Assembly: GCA_035578155.1 (NCBI GenBank)
Contig: JAPWDM010000046.1
Coordinates: 2,511,472-2,575,471 of the forward strand
Direction of reading: 5' to 3'
From: Brachynemurus nebulosus
Lineage: Eukaryota; Arthropoda; Insecta; Neuroptera; Myrmeleontidae
DNA length: 64,000 nucleotides
Part shown: positions 1 through 12,300 of the stretch, piece after piece
How the letters are laid out: every line of letters begins with the position of its first letter
Numbering within the stretch: position 1 is the stretch's first letter
Translations under genes and position numbers: made by a program
The notes under the pieces: generated by a model
The model's input: only the letters and a program-made list of their open reading frames with translations
What the model was told of the DNA's origin: nothing
The model's database searches: none

Positions 1-505
1 AAATATGCAACAGTCAGGAAAAAGAAACAGTTACGCACTTTCTGTTTCAATGTGCTATGTTCAGCTGGGCTAGACAATGCTCCATACAGAACCTCTTCTC
101 TGAAAATTCTTCAAATGACCATAAGCTGGTGGAACTTTTAACTAACCTCGACAAACTTAAAATTAAAAAAATACACTGGTATGTCTGCACAGCACTTAAA
201 ACTAGAAGTTTCATTTTAAATGAGTAAAAAAGAAAAAATTGTTGTTAATAACCCATTTTCTTCAAGCTTCTCTAGTTATCTTGTATATGTTGCGAAAGCT
301 ACAAAATATGTTATTTGTTTTTATTTATGTTCTTATTATTATTATTATTTAGATTTATTATTAGATTTATTATTGTTATTTAGATGATTATTAGAAATAA
401 CCATTTTATCTTTCTTGTATTTGTGTAGATAATAAGTGTAATACCAACCCTCCTGTAATGAACTATTGGTTCAAATACAGTATTATTATTATTATTATTA
501 TTACT
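1..505 (+). mobile_element. 3' end of a LINE (non-LTR retrotransposon)
   Basis: The segment starts inside an open frame that ends at 225-227. An untranslated tail follows, rich in ATT/TTA repeats (about 334-395), and finishes in a run of TAT/ATT triplets at about 479-503. An ORF end, a short 3' UTR and a simple-repeat tail make the usual 3' architecture of I/Jockey/R1-like LINEs. The pol region of a gypsy element begins directly after the tail in the same orientation, so the LINE probably inserted into or beside that element. The LINE 5' part lies left of the window. Confidence 0.6.
3..227 (+). CDS. C-terminal end of LINE reverse-transcriptase polyprotein (partial)
   Basis: The frame is open from base 3 to the TAA at 225-227 (74 codons). 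It carries a Cys/His knuckle of the kind found at the C-terminus of LINE ORF2 proteins: CNSQEKETVTHFLFQC, followed by a Trp/aromatic-rich tail. The RT domain is outside the window, so the clade cannot be set. No break is visible in this short stretch. This is a transposon protein, not a host gene. Confidence 0.55.
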   Translation: MCNSQEKETVTHFLFQCAMFSWARQCSIQNLFSENSSNDHKLVELLTNLDKLKIKKIHWYVCTALKTRSFILNE

Positions 506-3500
506 TATGTAAATAACAAGATGCTTATTCCTGAAGTTATTTATCTATCCAGAGATTGGCACATTGTCGCTACCGCTATAAACCTTATCGATCAAGACCA
601 ATTACTTTTTATTGAACAACCCTTAAAAGCAGAATTATTAAATTACGAAATTGTCCAGTTTGACGAAAGTCAAATAAATACTGAATATCCTAATAGTAAA
701 ACAGAAATAGAAGATCTAATACGTATAGACCACTTAAACAACGAAGAACGTAGAGCCATTGTCAATGTCTGTCGTCAATATGAAGATATTTTTCTTAAAG
801 AAAACCGAGATCTTACATTTACAAACGAAATTAAACACAGAATTACTACTACTGACGACGTTTCACTATACACTAAATCGTATAGATACCCAAAAATTCA
901 TCGCGAAGAAGTTCGTAGGCAAATAGACCAGCTATTAAAACAGGGCATAATACGTCCTACCTATTCATCATGGTCTTCAACTATCTGGATAGTCCCGAAG
1001 AAAACGGACGCCAGTGGTAAAAAGAAATGGAGACTGGTCGTTGTCTATAGAAAATTGAACGACAAGACCATCGATGATAGATATCCGCTTCCCAACATCA
1101 CCGACATACTGGACTGAATAGATAAGTTAGGTCGTTGTATGTATTTCTCCACATTAGATCTCGCGAGCGGCTTCCATCAAATTGAGGTTCACCCTAAAGA
1201 CATACCAAAAACCGCTTTTACTGTAGAAGGGGGACACTACGAGTATGTTAGAATGCCCTTCGGCCTTAAAAACGCCCCGTCAACATTCCAGAGGGTAATG
1301 GACAACGTCCTTAGAGAATTGCAGGGTACAAGCTGTTTGGTCTATATGGACGATATAATAGTATTTTCCACCTCTTTACAAGAACACGTAGAAAACCTTA
1401 AAAAGGTCTTTGAAAAATTACGAAAAGCCAATTTGAAAGTCCAATTGGACAAATGCGAATTTTTACACCGCGAGGTAGCCTTTCTCGGACATATAGTCTC
1501 AGAAAACGGAGTCAAACCCAATCCAGATAAGATAAAAGCGATTAAGAATTTTCCAATTCCCAAAACACAAAAGGAAATAAAAAGCTTCCTAGGTCTACTA
1601 GGGTATTATAGAAAATTTATAAAAGATTTTGCGCGTATAGTTAAACCAATGACAAAATGTTTAAAAAGGGAGAAAGCGTCAAACTAACACCCGAATACAT
1701 TAAAACATTTGAAACTTGTAAAAATTTATTAACAGACGATCCAAATTTAGCTTATCCGGATTTTACAAAAAATTTCATTTTAACAACAGATGCTAGTAAT
1801 GTAGCTTTAGGAGCTGTGCTATCTCAGGGACCAATTGGACACGACCGTCCAGTATGTTACGCTAGTAGAACTCTGACCGATACCGAACAAAAGTACTCAA
1901 CCATTGAAAAAGAACTACTTTCCATAGTATGGGCAACAAAATACTTTCGCCCTTATTTGTTCGGCAGAAAGTTTAAAATCATAACGGATCACAAGCCCTT
2001 GACGTGGTTAATGTCCCTCAAGGAGCTTAATAGTAAATTAGTCCGCTGGAGGCTTAAATTAGAGGAAATTGATTACGAAATAGTACATAAACCGGGAAAG
2101 TTTAACACCAACGCTGATGCCCTTTCCCGAGTTCAAATCCCTGACATAAACATACACGAAACCGAAAGTAACACTTCCACACACGTGACGAAACACACAA
2201 CAGACGATCAAACAGCACACAACGCCGACGAAGACGATTCTTCTTTTATACCAATATCAGAAAACCCACTTAACGATTTTAATCATCAATTAATTTTCGA
2301 GCAAATTAGTAACAGATCGCAAGTAACAATTAAAGTCTTATTCAAAACTAAAAAACGACATACCGTTCAACTTCCATATTATGATGAAGAAGTATTAATC
2401 GATATTTCTAAACAATTCGTTCCACCGAAAAAATTAACAGCCATCTATTGCTCTGATGATAATTTATTTAACAAAATTCAAGAAGTCTATTCAGAATATT
2501 TCTCTCAAGGGAAACAATTTAGGTTAATAAGATGTACCAAAATAGTAACCGACGTCGAAGATGACGACGAACAAGACAAAATTATTTCGGATTACCATAA
2601 AAGCAGTAACCACCGAGGCATAACTGAAACTATCGCACATTTAAAACGGGAATACTTTTTTCCACAAATGAAATCAAAAATTTCTTATTTCATAACTAAT
2701 TGTAAAATTTGCAATGAGAATAAATATGATCGCCAACCACCCAAACAAAAATTTCAGATCACACAAACACCTGGTAAACCTCTCGGCATTGTACACTGTG
2801 ACTTATTCTTCTTAGATAAATTAATAATTTTCACTATAATTGATAAATTCTCGAAATTTTGACAAGGATACACAATCGAAAGTCGAAACAGTACACATAT
2901 AATTGAAAAATTAGCTAAATTTATAGCAGCATACGGTAGACCGAAAACACTTGTAGTCAATTTAGAGAAGAGCTTCGATTCTATAAAGTTTAAACAATTT
3001 TGTGAGCAATACAACATAAACTTACATATCACCTCTATTAGAAGTTCAAATTCAAACTCTCCTATCGAAAGATTCCACTCTACAATTTTGGAAATTTATC
3101 GCTTAATCCGTAACGATCCTGAAAATTCCTTGAAACATGAAAGTCCAAAAATGAAACTCTTGCAAGCTATATTTACCTACAATCATTCAATACATTCAAG
3201 CACAAAATTTACACCCTATGAATTATTCTTTGGCAGAAAATATGATATTCAGTTAAAACCGAATTTGAAAAATTTACAAGAAAATCAGCAACAATTATAC
3301 GATAAAGTAAACGAATACGTGCTTCAGAAAAAACGCGAAAAATTTATTAAGCTTAATAAAAATCGACACGAACCACTTACATACACACCCAATACAACCG
3401 CATACTACACCGAAAATAAACGCGACAATAAATTACACCCAGAATTCAAACAAACCATTATTAAACAAAACAAAAAGATAACCGTGACGGATATTAAGAA

Positions 3501-3660
3501 TAGGAAACTCCACAAACAAAAATTAAAACGACCTCGTAAATTGCAGGTTATTGATGACAACGACAGTTCGGACTCAGAGGATCGAAATAAACGACCTGAC
3601 CCACAACCCAGGCCTGTTAATGATGAACCTAGGTCAGGCCCTAGTCACGAAAACATATGA
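506..3660 (+). pseudogene. pol: gypsy/errantivirus pol (RT-RNase H-integrase), broken
   Basis: The RT palm motifs include TLDLASGF (about 1151) and YMDD (1343-1354). RNase H shows TTDAS (about 1780), the Glu of STIEKELL and DHKPL (about 1990). The integrase zinc finger (HHCC pattern) is at about 2600-2720 and its catalytic core at 2780-3090. Breaks: TGA at 1115-1117 before the palm; a frameshift between about 1657 and 1687 separating RT from RNase H; TGA at 2860-2862 in the integrase core. At the expected second acidic position of the integrase triad the text reads VVNLEKSF, with Asn in place of Asp. The C-terminal end overlaps the env ORF by about 110 bp in another frame. Protease and gag are absent. 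Confidence 0.9.
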
Positions 3661-5144
3661 TCACTACATTCATATCATAAATTTAAATGACTATAAAGAA
3701 AATTTGGACAATATTGAAAATTCAATCAATTTAATCCCAAAAAACGAACATACAAAACAAATTCAAAACATTATTAATTTAAAATTTACTCAGCTCAAAA
3801 ATAATCTTAAAATTTTATTCCCAGGAAGATTAGTAAAACGTGGACTCATTAACGGTTTAGGCTCGATAATCAAACAAATTTCTGGTAACATGGATAACGA
3901 AGACGTTTTAAGCATTAATAAAGACATCGATTTATTACGGACAATTCAAAATAAAATAACAGACCAATTGAACAGACAAACAACTATCAATTCACAAATG
4001 ATCGAACGATTCAAAAATATTTCAAAACACATAAACGAACAGCAAAACGTAATAAGTAGTTATTTACGAAACATTTCAAAAGATCTAAATTATTTCGTTT
4101 TCATACAATATATTAATCAAATAAATTTTAATATTGATACGCTTAACGATCACGTTAAAGATATTATTCAATCAATAAATTTGGCCAAGCTCAATATAAT
4201 TTCCAAACCTATCCTCTTCCCATCAGAATTAAAGCACGCCTTTAACCTCTTAAAAACCCAAGGCATACCCATCATATCATATGAACAAGTCTACGAATTT
4301 TTAAGTCTGCAAGCCTATTACAATGATTCAAACATTATTTTCAATATCCGTATACCCAGATTCTTCCTAAACAAATTCTCACTTACTTATTTAGAACCTA
4401 TACCTAATATTAACCTGAAAACGATAACAATCCTATACCAATATGCCATTTTTGACGAGCATCAATTGTATTTGGTCGATAAAGCATGCCCAAAAATTGA
4501 ACAAATCTACATATGCGAACCGAAAAGAACCAGCACGAAAATGAAACATTCAGAATGTTTAGGAAAACTTTTACTCAATCAACATGGTAGATGCACATAC
4601 GTGGAATACGACAACGTCTCCGAAATCAAGCAACTGCAAAATAACTACATCATTATAAAAAAATTCACAAGGAATAAACCTGACATCCACCTGTGGTATG
4701 GAAAATCGTAACGTAACTGGAACAGTCATAATACACTTCGACAACTGCTCAGTAAAAGTAAACCAAATGGAATACAAAAGTCAAACTACGCAATCTTGGA
4801 GTGAAGTTCATCTCATACCTACGTACAACCTTCAAGTCAACGTTTCCAACGTCGAAACAAAACTTAATCTCAAGAAGCTAGAAAATTTCTACATCAAAAA
4901 CACGAAGGAAATTCACCTAATAAAACAGCAAGGAACCTTCCATATAACAACGATGTATTGCATTATAATGGGATCCATTACTATGGTATTATTAACAACA
5001 ATCTACATAATCAGACGCAAATATACCAAGAAATATAATCAGCCGATACGAGTCAGCTATACTCCGTCAGCACCTGCCCAAGAAGCGAAACTTCTATATC
5101 CGGCACTTCCGTCTCACGGGGGAGGAGTTACGTTCCTGGAATAA
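3551..5144 (+). pseudogene. env: errantivirus envelope-like (baculovirus F-type) protein, frameshifted
   Basis: The ORF starts inside the end of pol and reads to 4711; the rest continues in a different frame from about 4698 to 5144. A basic furin-like site (RLVKR) followed by a Gly-rich hydrophobic stretch lies near 3830-3870. This is the cleavage site and fusion peptide arrangement of insect errantivirus Env and baculovirus F proteins. A coiled-coil-like, Asn/Gln/Ile-rich region follows. One membrane segment is at about 4947-5012, then a basic cytoplasmic tail. The frame change at about 4698-4711 detaches the membrane anchor, so no anchored protein can be made as read. An N-terminal signal peptide is not obvious. 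Confidence 0.75.
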
Positions 5145-5544
5145 TGTATCTTAATATAATATATTATTAATTAGATCAGCACTTTATTATCAATTATAAT
5201 ATTTCCTTATCTAAAGTAAACAATTTTTAAATAATAATAATCATATTATATTTCAGTGTTTAATAAGCAATTTTAACTGAAATATTATATTATATTTGTA
5301 ATAGTTTGGCTGAGCACAAAATGTAAATTAAAACCAAAAGCTTAATAAGCACAACGAATATTCTAGAACATTGAAACAAAAGTATAAATACGTGGCTCCG
5401 CCAAGCTACCGGGCAGTCTTTTGGAGTTTGTACCATAATTGCATAGAAATATTTGTAACAATTGAAATCCGTCAAAATAAAACTTTGTAAATATTAAAAA
5501 TAAAATTTATTTTTTATTGTTACGACTCGGCAACGAACGTAACT
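5126..5544 (+). repeat. 3' LTR of the gypsy/errantivirus element
   Basis: The LTR begins AGTTACGTTC and ends GAACGTAACT, a perfect 10-bp terminal inverted repeat, giving 419 bp. A purine-rich polypurine tract (CACGGGGGAGG, 5115-5125) directly precedes it, as required for plus-strand priming. Inside are a TATA-like TATAAATA at about 5383 and an AATAAA at about 5479. The matching 5' LTR is not in the window. Confidence 0.85.
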
Positions 5545-6155
5545 ATATACATACTATTTTTAATAAAGATGCATTTAGCTCCTTATGGAACATAAAAATC
5601 AAATAAAATTAAATATCTGGAAAAAAAATATTTGGAGAACATAAAAGACCCCTGTAGTGCGGATCCTTTTATAACAATGACTGTATTACACGTACATACA
5701 CATGCATAACTGGTACCGGAATCTGAACGATTCCCCAGACCTTTTGGTAACAAACTTCACCCTTGGGATAGTTGGGATTAAAAACCACACTTTAGGTCCC
5801 TTGGTGTATAATATACTATATGACTAATTCGAAGCGTTTGAAAGTTCTACTCTAAATATTATATTCTAGTAAGAAAATTCCTAAGAAATAGTAACAGCTC
5901 TCAATGGTCTCACAATGTAAATCTACTCTATACGTATTAACTTGATATCATAATTTTGAACATCACGCAGACGAAGTCACGCGTAAATATTAGTAGAAAC
6001 ATATAAAAGAACAGAAAATTAAAAATAACCGAAAAGAAACCGTATTTTAATAAAAGTTTGGATCTAATTGAATCTTTCACGATAAAAGTCTTGTATTTCT
6101 TTTAAGTAGCATCTCGAGACGCTTTTACATTAACACTACTATTATTTTCTTTTAG
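5545..6155. other. non-coding stretch, probable intron
   Basis: AT-rich sequence between the 3' LTR and the first recognised ARMC9-like exon. No ORF, repeat structure or RNA gene was recognised. It ends in a pyrimidine-rich tract and TTTTAG acceptor at 6151-6155. Confidence 0.4.
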
Positions 6156-6326
6156 CGTTTGACGCATTCTTCTGATTTAACTCAAATTAAAATTATAAAA
6201 TCGTATGTAAGTAATGATTTATTTTGTTTAATGGAGTCCGAATCTACTACTATAGCAGCAAATAATAATTTTTTGTTGTCTTCCCTTTTCTTTCCTGAGA
6301 ACCTTTCGACTCCACATCCTTTGCAG
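6156..6326 (+). CDS. ARMC9: ARMC9-like exon A
   Basis: 171 bp, phase 0 at both ends. The acceptor is CTTTTAG and the donor CAG|GTAATT. It encodes a segment with SYVSNDLFCL, which fits the start of the armadillo region, and it joins in frame to the next exon at Gln. An alternative is a short unrelated ORF, but the clean splice sites and matching phase argue for an exon. Confidence 0.6.
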
Positions 6327-9300
6327 GTAATTATTATTTCACATATTTTTATTTACCTTGAGCTTTTTTTTGTGTTTTGTGCAGACAGTAGGTAATTTAA
6401 AAGTAATATCATTTCAACAAATTTCAGTGTAACGGAATATAAAGTGTAATGTTAGACAATTGCAACTTAGAATAAAATTAAAATTTTCTTGTAGTAACGT
6501 TAGTTTTTTATTAAAAATCATGTTGTTGTAACATAACATTCACAGATTGATCTCAACCCCGGCGATAAGACCCTTTTTCAAAATGAAGGTAAATATTAAA
6601 AAGCCATTTAAAAAACCATAGCAAATATAAATTTCATATTCGTGTTAAAAAACGTTTTCAAGATATCTTTTGGGTCAAAAGTCGTAATTCATCCAGGGCC
6701 GGATTTGTCTTTGGCTTGGGCACTTTTCATGTGGAAACCCCTTATAAGATCAAATTCGAAATATTTTAGAAATTTATTGCCATAGATCAGTAACTAAATC
6801 GGTATCTAGTACAAAATTTGGAAGAAATTTAGATTCAAGGTTTTTTCATCAAAATGTTAGTTTAGATGTCATTAGTAAATTAAATTTTTCCCTTCCCATG
6901 AGCATCGCGTACCCTTCTTTGAGGAGGGCGAGGGCGTGGTATATTACTTACTCACCAATTCGTTTTTTTAATTTTAATCAAAAAAGAGTTCATTATAAAA
7001 TTAATGTTTATAATTTTTTACTAGAAAGATTTTATACCTATTTTTTTCTTTTTAATATTTACCAGTTTAATATTTAATCAAGAAATGACCTTATAAAATT
7101 AGTATCTGTAAAGTTGGCACGGTCATCTATCAATTTTTAAGAAACAGAGGTTATTTCATTAGCACTCTTCATTGTTCTTCCGCTCCTGATAAATATTAAA
7201 AAATATTCTGCCAATTTAAGGCTAGAAAATCCAAAATTAAAATATAGCGTACTGTAACGTTTCATGAAATTGTCGTAGCCTTATTTAACTGATTTAAGTT
7301 ATCCTCACTAGTGTTAAGTACTGTTTCTGAGTTTATAAATATAATTCAATTTCACATAAATTATATCATCTGTGAAACAAGCACCATTGAAAGAAGTTGC
7401 GAAGATTCAATGATCCCCCAAGCGATGGAGATAGCCAGTAAAACACGGATATTATATCGTTATCTTTACTTTATCATATTTTCGCTATCAGTATGAACAT
7501 CGAATCTTTAAGTACAATACGTTTAAAAAATCTATCGGTCTCCTTGCCTCAGAGTGTCCCTATACTTAAGATGTAGGAGTGTACCGGCCTAGTCAGTTTA
7601 CTACCAATTTTTATATTTTGCTAATATAACTATCAAAACTAAAAAAATTGCGGTTACTGAAAGATATCATTATTTTATTACTTTCTCTAAAAATTAACCC
7701 ATGTTCACCCAAAATAATACAGCACGCATGACACAAGTTAAAACCCTTTGCCAATACTGAATAGAAAATTCGATTCATTTAGCCAGTTTCTTTTCAGTGC
7801 CCCCCCTTGCAATTTAAAATAATTATTGAAATTTATATGGGTTTTTAAATGTGCTGTGAAAGTTTTATGGGATACGAGTCATTAATGGGTGATTCTACTT
7901 TTAGGTCCTTCAAAAAATTAAAGTTGTCTACACAATAGGGGACGTTAAAACTATATACAGAATGAAGATACTGTCATTTATTTTATTTAAATAAAGTTAA
8001 CTCCTATTTAGATGACCTACCTAAATTTACTTTAATTTTTGATTTAATTTTCTTTATAAAAATGATGTCAAAATTTTATCGCAGTTCTAAAACGCATGTC
8101 CCTATTACGTATTGCTTGGAACTATAACGTTTTTTAAAAATAAGTTTACTGAAACCACACAATGTTATAAATAAAAAAGAGAGTTAGATTGTTACACATG
8201 GTAATTAGAAAGTTAAATTTTATTTATCTGCAGAATTATTCTTTTTTTTGGCGTGACGAAAAATTGTCGCGAAAATTTGAGTATCCTACGTTACAACTGC
8301 CAAATATTGCTAAATTTAAAAAAAAATAGCTGAAAGGGTCATGCTTTTTGGTGAAACGAAACGCCAAAGACCATGGAACATAAAGCAAGAGTCAAATCAA
8401 GTGATTGACATTGAGAGCTTGTCATTTTTTTTACATAAGGCAAGAAGACCGGGTGCGTGTGTTTATTGAGTGTATACTTCGTCACGGCTTTTTCTGGTAT
8501 GTATTTAACGAATTTCAAATCGTTTTTACGCAAATATTATTTGTAATAATGTAAGCTTAACGATAAACTCAAGTTTTCGATCTAAATGATCGCTGTTATT
8601 AATAACGATTTTGTTGGAAAATTGTATCCTTCGTCACGGTAGAATTTGACGATGGGAGACATGAAAGTGGCGAAGGATACGATAATAAAATAAGTATATA
8701 TTTATTATATCAGTGTTTGTTTGTATATCAACTAAATTTTTTAGTTAACTAAGTTGATTAATTTGGTCAACTTTCCTAACCGATTTTTTTATACCATAAA
8801 ACACAAACAAGAAAACACACTCTTCAATTTTTCGCAAATCAGACAAAAAAAACCAATTTTTTTTAATTTTTTTTTTATTTTATTTTTTTTAATTGATATT
8901 AATATAAATATTATTTAAATAATAATTTAAATTTTATTATTTAAATTTAATTTAAACATTTTTTCTGTCTGGATTCAGTAGTTCGCAAAAAAAATATTGG
9001 TTTTAATATGAAACCGCGCTGCTGGTCTGCAGATACCCAACCTATAATAATTTTCCTACATTCTAGTCGCATGAAATCTACTAAATGGCTTTCTCTATTT
9101 TTTTTATGGTTGTGACCTAAAAAGTAGAACCACCCTAATATCCGTGCATCTACTCACAGAAAATCTTAAAAAAATTATTACCATTATATTCATCAAATAA
9201 TTTACAAGAAAAGCAATATAATCGACTATTGAAAAACAAACTCTAATACTTTTTATAATTTCACTATTTATATTATCAATACTCTCAGCGCGTTTAGATG

Positions 9301-12300
9301 TGGGAGGTTAACTGCTTGAGAGAATTTATTTTTTTTATGTTTGTATAATTTTAGTTGTAGAGGCTCTGGAATACGTGCACCAGATGGCCTTATATAAATC
9401 CGGTTCTGAATCTATCTGGTTTAAAACCGATATTTATTCACTTTGATAAAATATTAAAAAAGATATATATTTTCAAAGAAATTTTCTATTCGTTTTGAAA
9501 CAGGTATTATCATTATTAATTTTAATATTAAGACTGTACATAAATAAACTTTGAAGAGTTGTTAATAATTAAAGCATGTATCTGTTTATTTATAAGTATC
9601 TATAATAATAAATTGTTGTTAATTAATGTTAAATATTATCACGAATTTCAGCAAAGGATAGCACGGTTAGTGAACACTGTGGCATCTTTAAAATACGGTA
9701 GAGATTATTTAGCAAGAAGTTATTTCGTACTTGAAAATATACTACTAAAAATACTTTTGCAAAGGACCCAAATTTCATTTAATTTTGACAAAGTAACCGA
9801 ACAAATGGTTGTTGCTACATTGCAAAAATTAAGTTTAAGAAATTCACAAAGAATTTATATGATATCGCAAGGTAACTATATTAAACTAACTTATCACGAC
9901 ATACACAAAAATAATTGAATATTTAAAAATTTTAGGTGTGGTAGAATATTTGTTAATGCATTTGACCGATCATCTATCTACGATGTCAGTGTATCAAATG
10001 GAATATGAAACTGCTTTATTAATGAATCTATGTTTACATAAAGAGGCTCAAAATCGTTGTGCCTTAATGATACCCACATTGATTAATTTACTTAAGTTAT
10101 TATTGGAACCAAAATGGACACAGTGCTTACTCTATGCTAATGGCACAATGTATAGCTTATTTGTTAACATTCAAATACTAAATGCAGTACGAAAAACTGA
10201 AATTCCAAACATCATCAAGTCAAGAATTGAGGTTTGTAGCAAGCTACATATATACTCACTGATTTGAGCCAGAGGCGATTTTAGGATTTTTATTTTGGGT
10301 AGGCCGAATTTTTGTATACATATTATAATAGAGTAAATTTTTATTACATATTATAACAGTGTATACATATTATAACAGTATTGTATACATATTATAACAG
10401 AGTATACATATTATAATATTATAATATTATGATAGTAGTTTAGATAATTTTACACAAATAAAACTGCAGGGCACAGTTTCCAGAAATAAATGAAAATATA
10501 TTTATTGATCCTTCTCGCGACAACAGTTTGAAGAAACTTTATAAAATATATATTTAAATTTATTTCTCCTAAAATTTACCTCCAAAGGAGTTTCCATTTT
10601 CAGCGTCTACTGTTTCTGCGTCTCCGACAATGAGTCAGTTACTTTAAGAAGCATTTAAGTAGCATTAGGGGGTGTACGAATTTATATTTTCCAATGGGAA
10701 TAGGGCACATACTATTACCTACTTAGGGTAAAATCTACAAAATAATGAATGTTTTAAAAATACGTATTTTAAATCAATATGCACTTCTATACCAGTATAA
10801 TATTCTCAATAGATTTACTTTACATTTCTAGACTATTTTATATGTTTGAAGAAATGCGCAGTCAGTTTTTGGAAAAATTATTCCTAAATAACTAACCCAA
10901 GGAAAAAATTACCAATAAAAAAGATTGGGAGTAACACTTACCAATAGAGCTTATGATTTTAGTTTACTTACCTTTACCTACCCAGTGAACATTGAATGTA
11001 AATGTGATGTAACAAGGAAATAACAAGTTACGTAACTTTTTTGACTTATGGGTGACATAACAATTATATAAAATTAGAGTTTTATGTTATATACCTAATT
11101 GTTACCTGTATGTTACGTAACAGTTACATGCCATTGTGACTGTAATAAAATGTCACATTTGTGACTGCTATGTTACGTTTAGATGATGTATCAAGGTTGC
11201 TTTGATAAAACGTCACAGTGTGCTTCTTACGTTATGTCTTCGCAACCTAACAATGTTACTTTGATAAAACCTCACAGAACTGACTCTTATATTATGTTTT
11301 TGTGACGTATCAACGTTACTTTAATGAAATGTCACAACCATGACTCTTTTGTTATGTCCTGATGACCTAACAATGTTACTTTGAACAAAACGTCACAACA
11401 GTACTCTTATGTTATGTTTTTGTGACGTATTAACGTTGTTTTAATAAAATGTCACAATCATGACTCTTTGTTATGTTTTTGTGACGTATCAATATTAATA
11501 AAACATTTCACTTGTCACTTTTGTGAAATGTTTTGTTACTATATTAATTCTAAATGTATCAATTCGTGAGGAATTATCCATTTAAAGATTCCTTCAGTTT
11601 TTCAATCTATCCCCTCTTGGCGTCTGATGTAATTAAATTTCATCCATCCATTTTTGTATAAGTTGATTTATGTTATTTGTTATATGGGTTATTGGGTTAT
11701 ATTATATAATATAACCCCATAATATATGATATAACCCCATAATATATATAATATAACCCCATAACCCATATAACAAATAACATAAATCGACTTAACAAAA
11801 ATGGATGGATGAAATGGATGAACGAATGTTTTATTAATATTGATACCTCACAAAAACATAACAAAAAAGTCATGATTGCGACATTTCATTAAAACAACAT
11901 TAATACGTCGTTAAAACAACGTTAATTTTGTTACATATTAATTTAAAAATGAAACTTTTATGAAAATTCTTGTAAGGCTTTATTTACTATTTTGTGATAT
12001 ATATTAATATATAACGATCAGAATAAATGAGTTTGGTCTAGTGGTTAAGACTGTCGATAATTTAAAAGATGCTTCAGCTTGGATAATGGATCGAATCATG
12101 CAGTCAACAAAAAAAATAATAATAATAATAATAATTTAGGTGTATGTATAATTATGTCAATAAGTTGGTAATATGTGTATGTAATGTTAATAAGAAACAA
12201 AAGAAGGGAATTTTGAATTTGCTTTTTGCAAAAGAAGACGTAATTTTTATCCATAAGGTAACATCAAAGTTATATTTTCCTAAAACGTAACAAGAACATA

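Larger units (their letters stand above)
506..5544 (+). mobile_element. 5'-truncated gypsy/errantivirus LTR retrotransposon
   Basis: In order: reverse transcriptase, RNase H, integrase, an env-like ORF and a 3' LTR. This is the gene order of errantiviruses (endogenous retroviruses of insects). The 5' LTR, primer site, gag and protease are missing; the left edge is the LINE tail at about 505. Pol has two in-frame stops and one frameshift, and env has one frameshift, so this copy is dead. Because the 5' end is lost, no target-site duplication can be read. Confidence 0.9.

Noticed and set aside
12032..12112. tRNA gene
   Set aside because: A and B boxes are present, but the arms do not pair as a cloverleaf, and several copies share the flanks as a mobile repeat.
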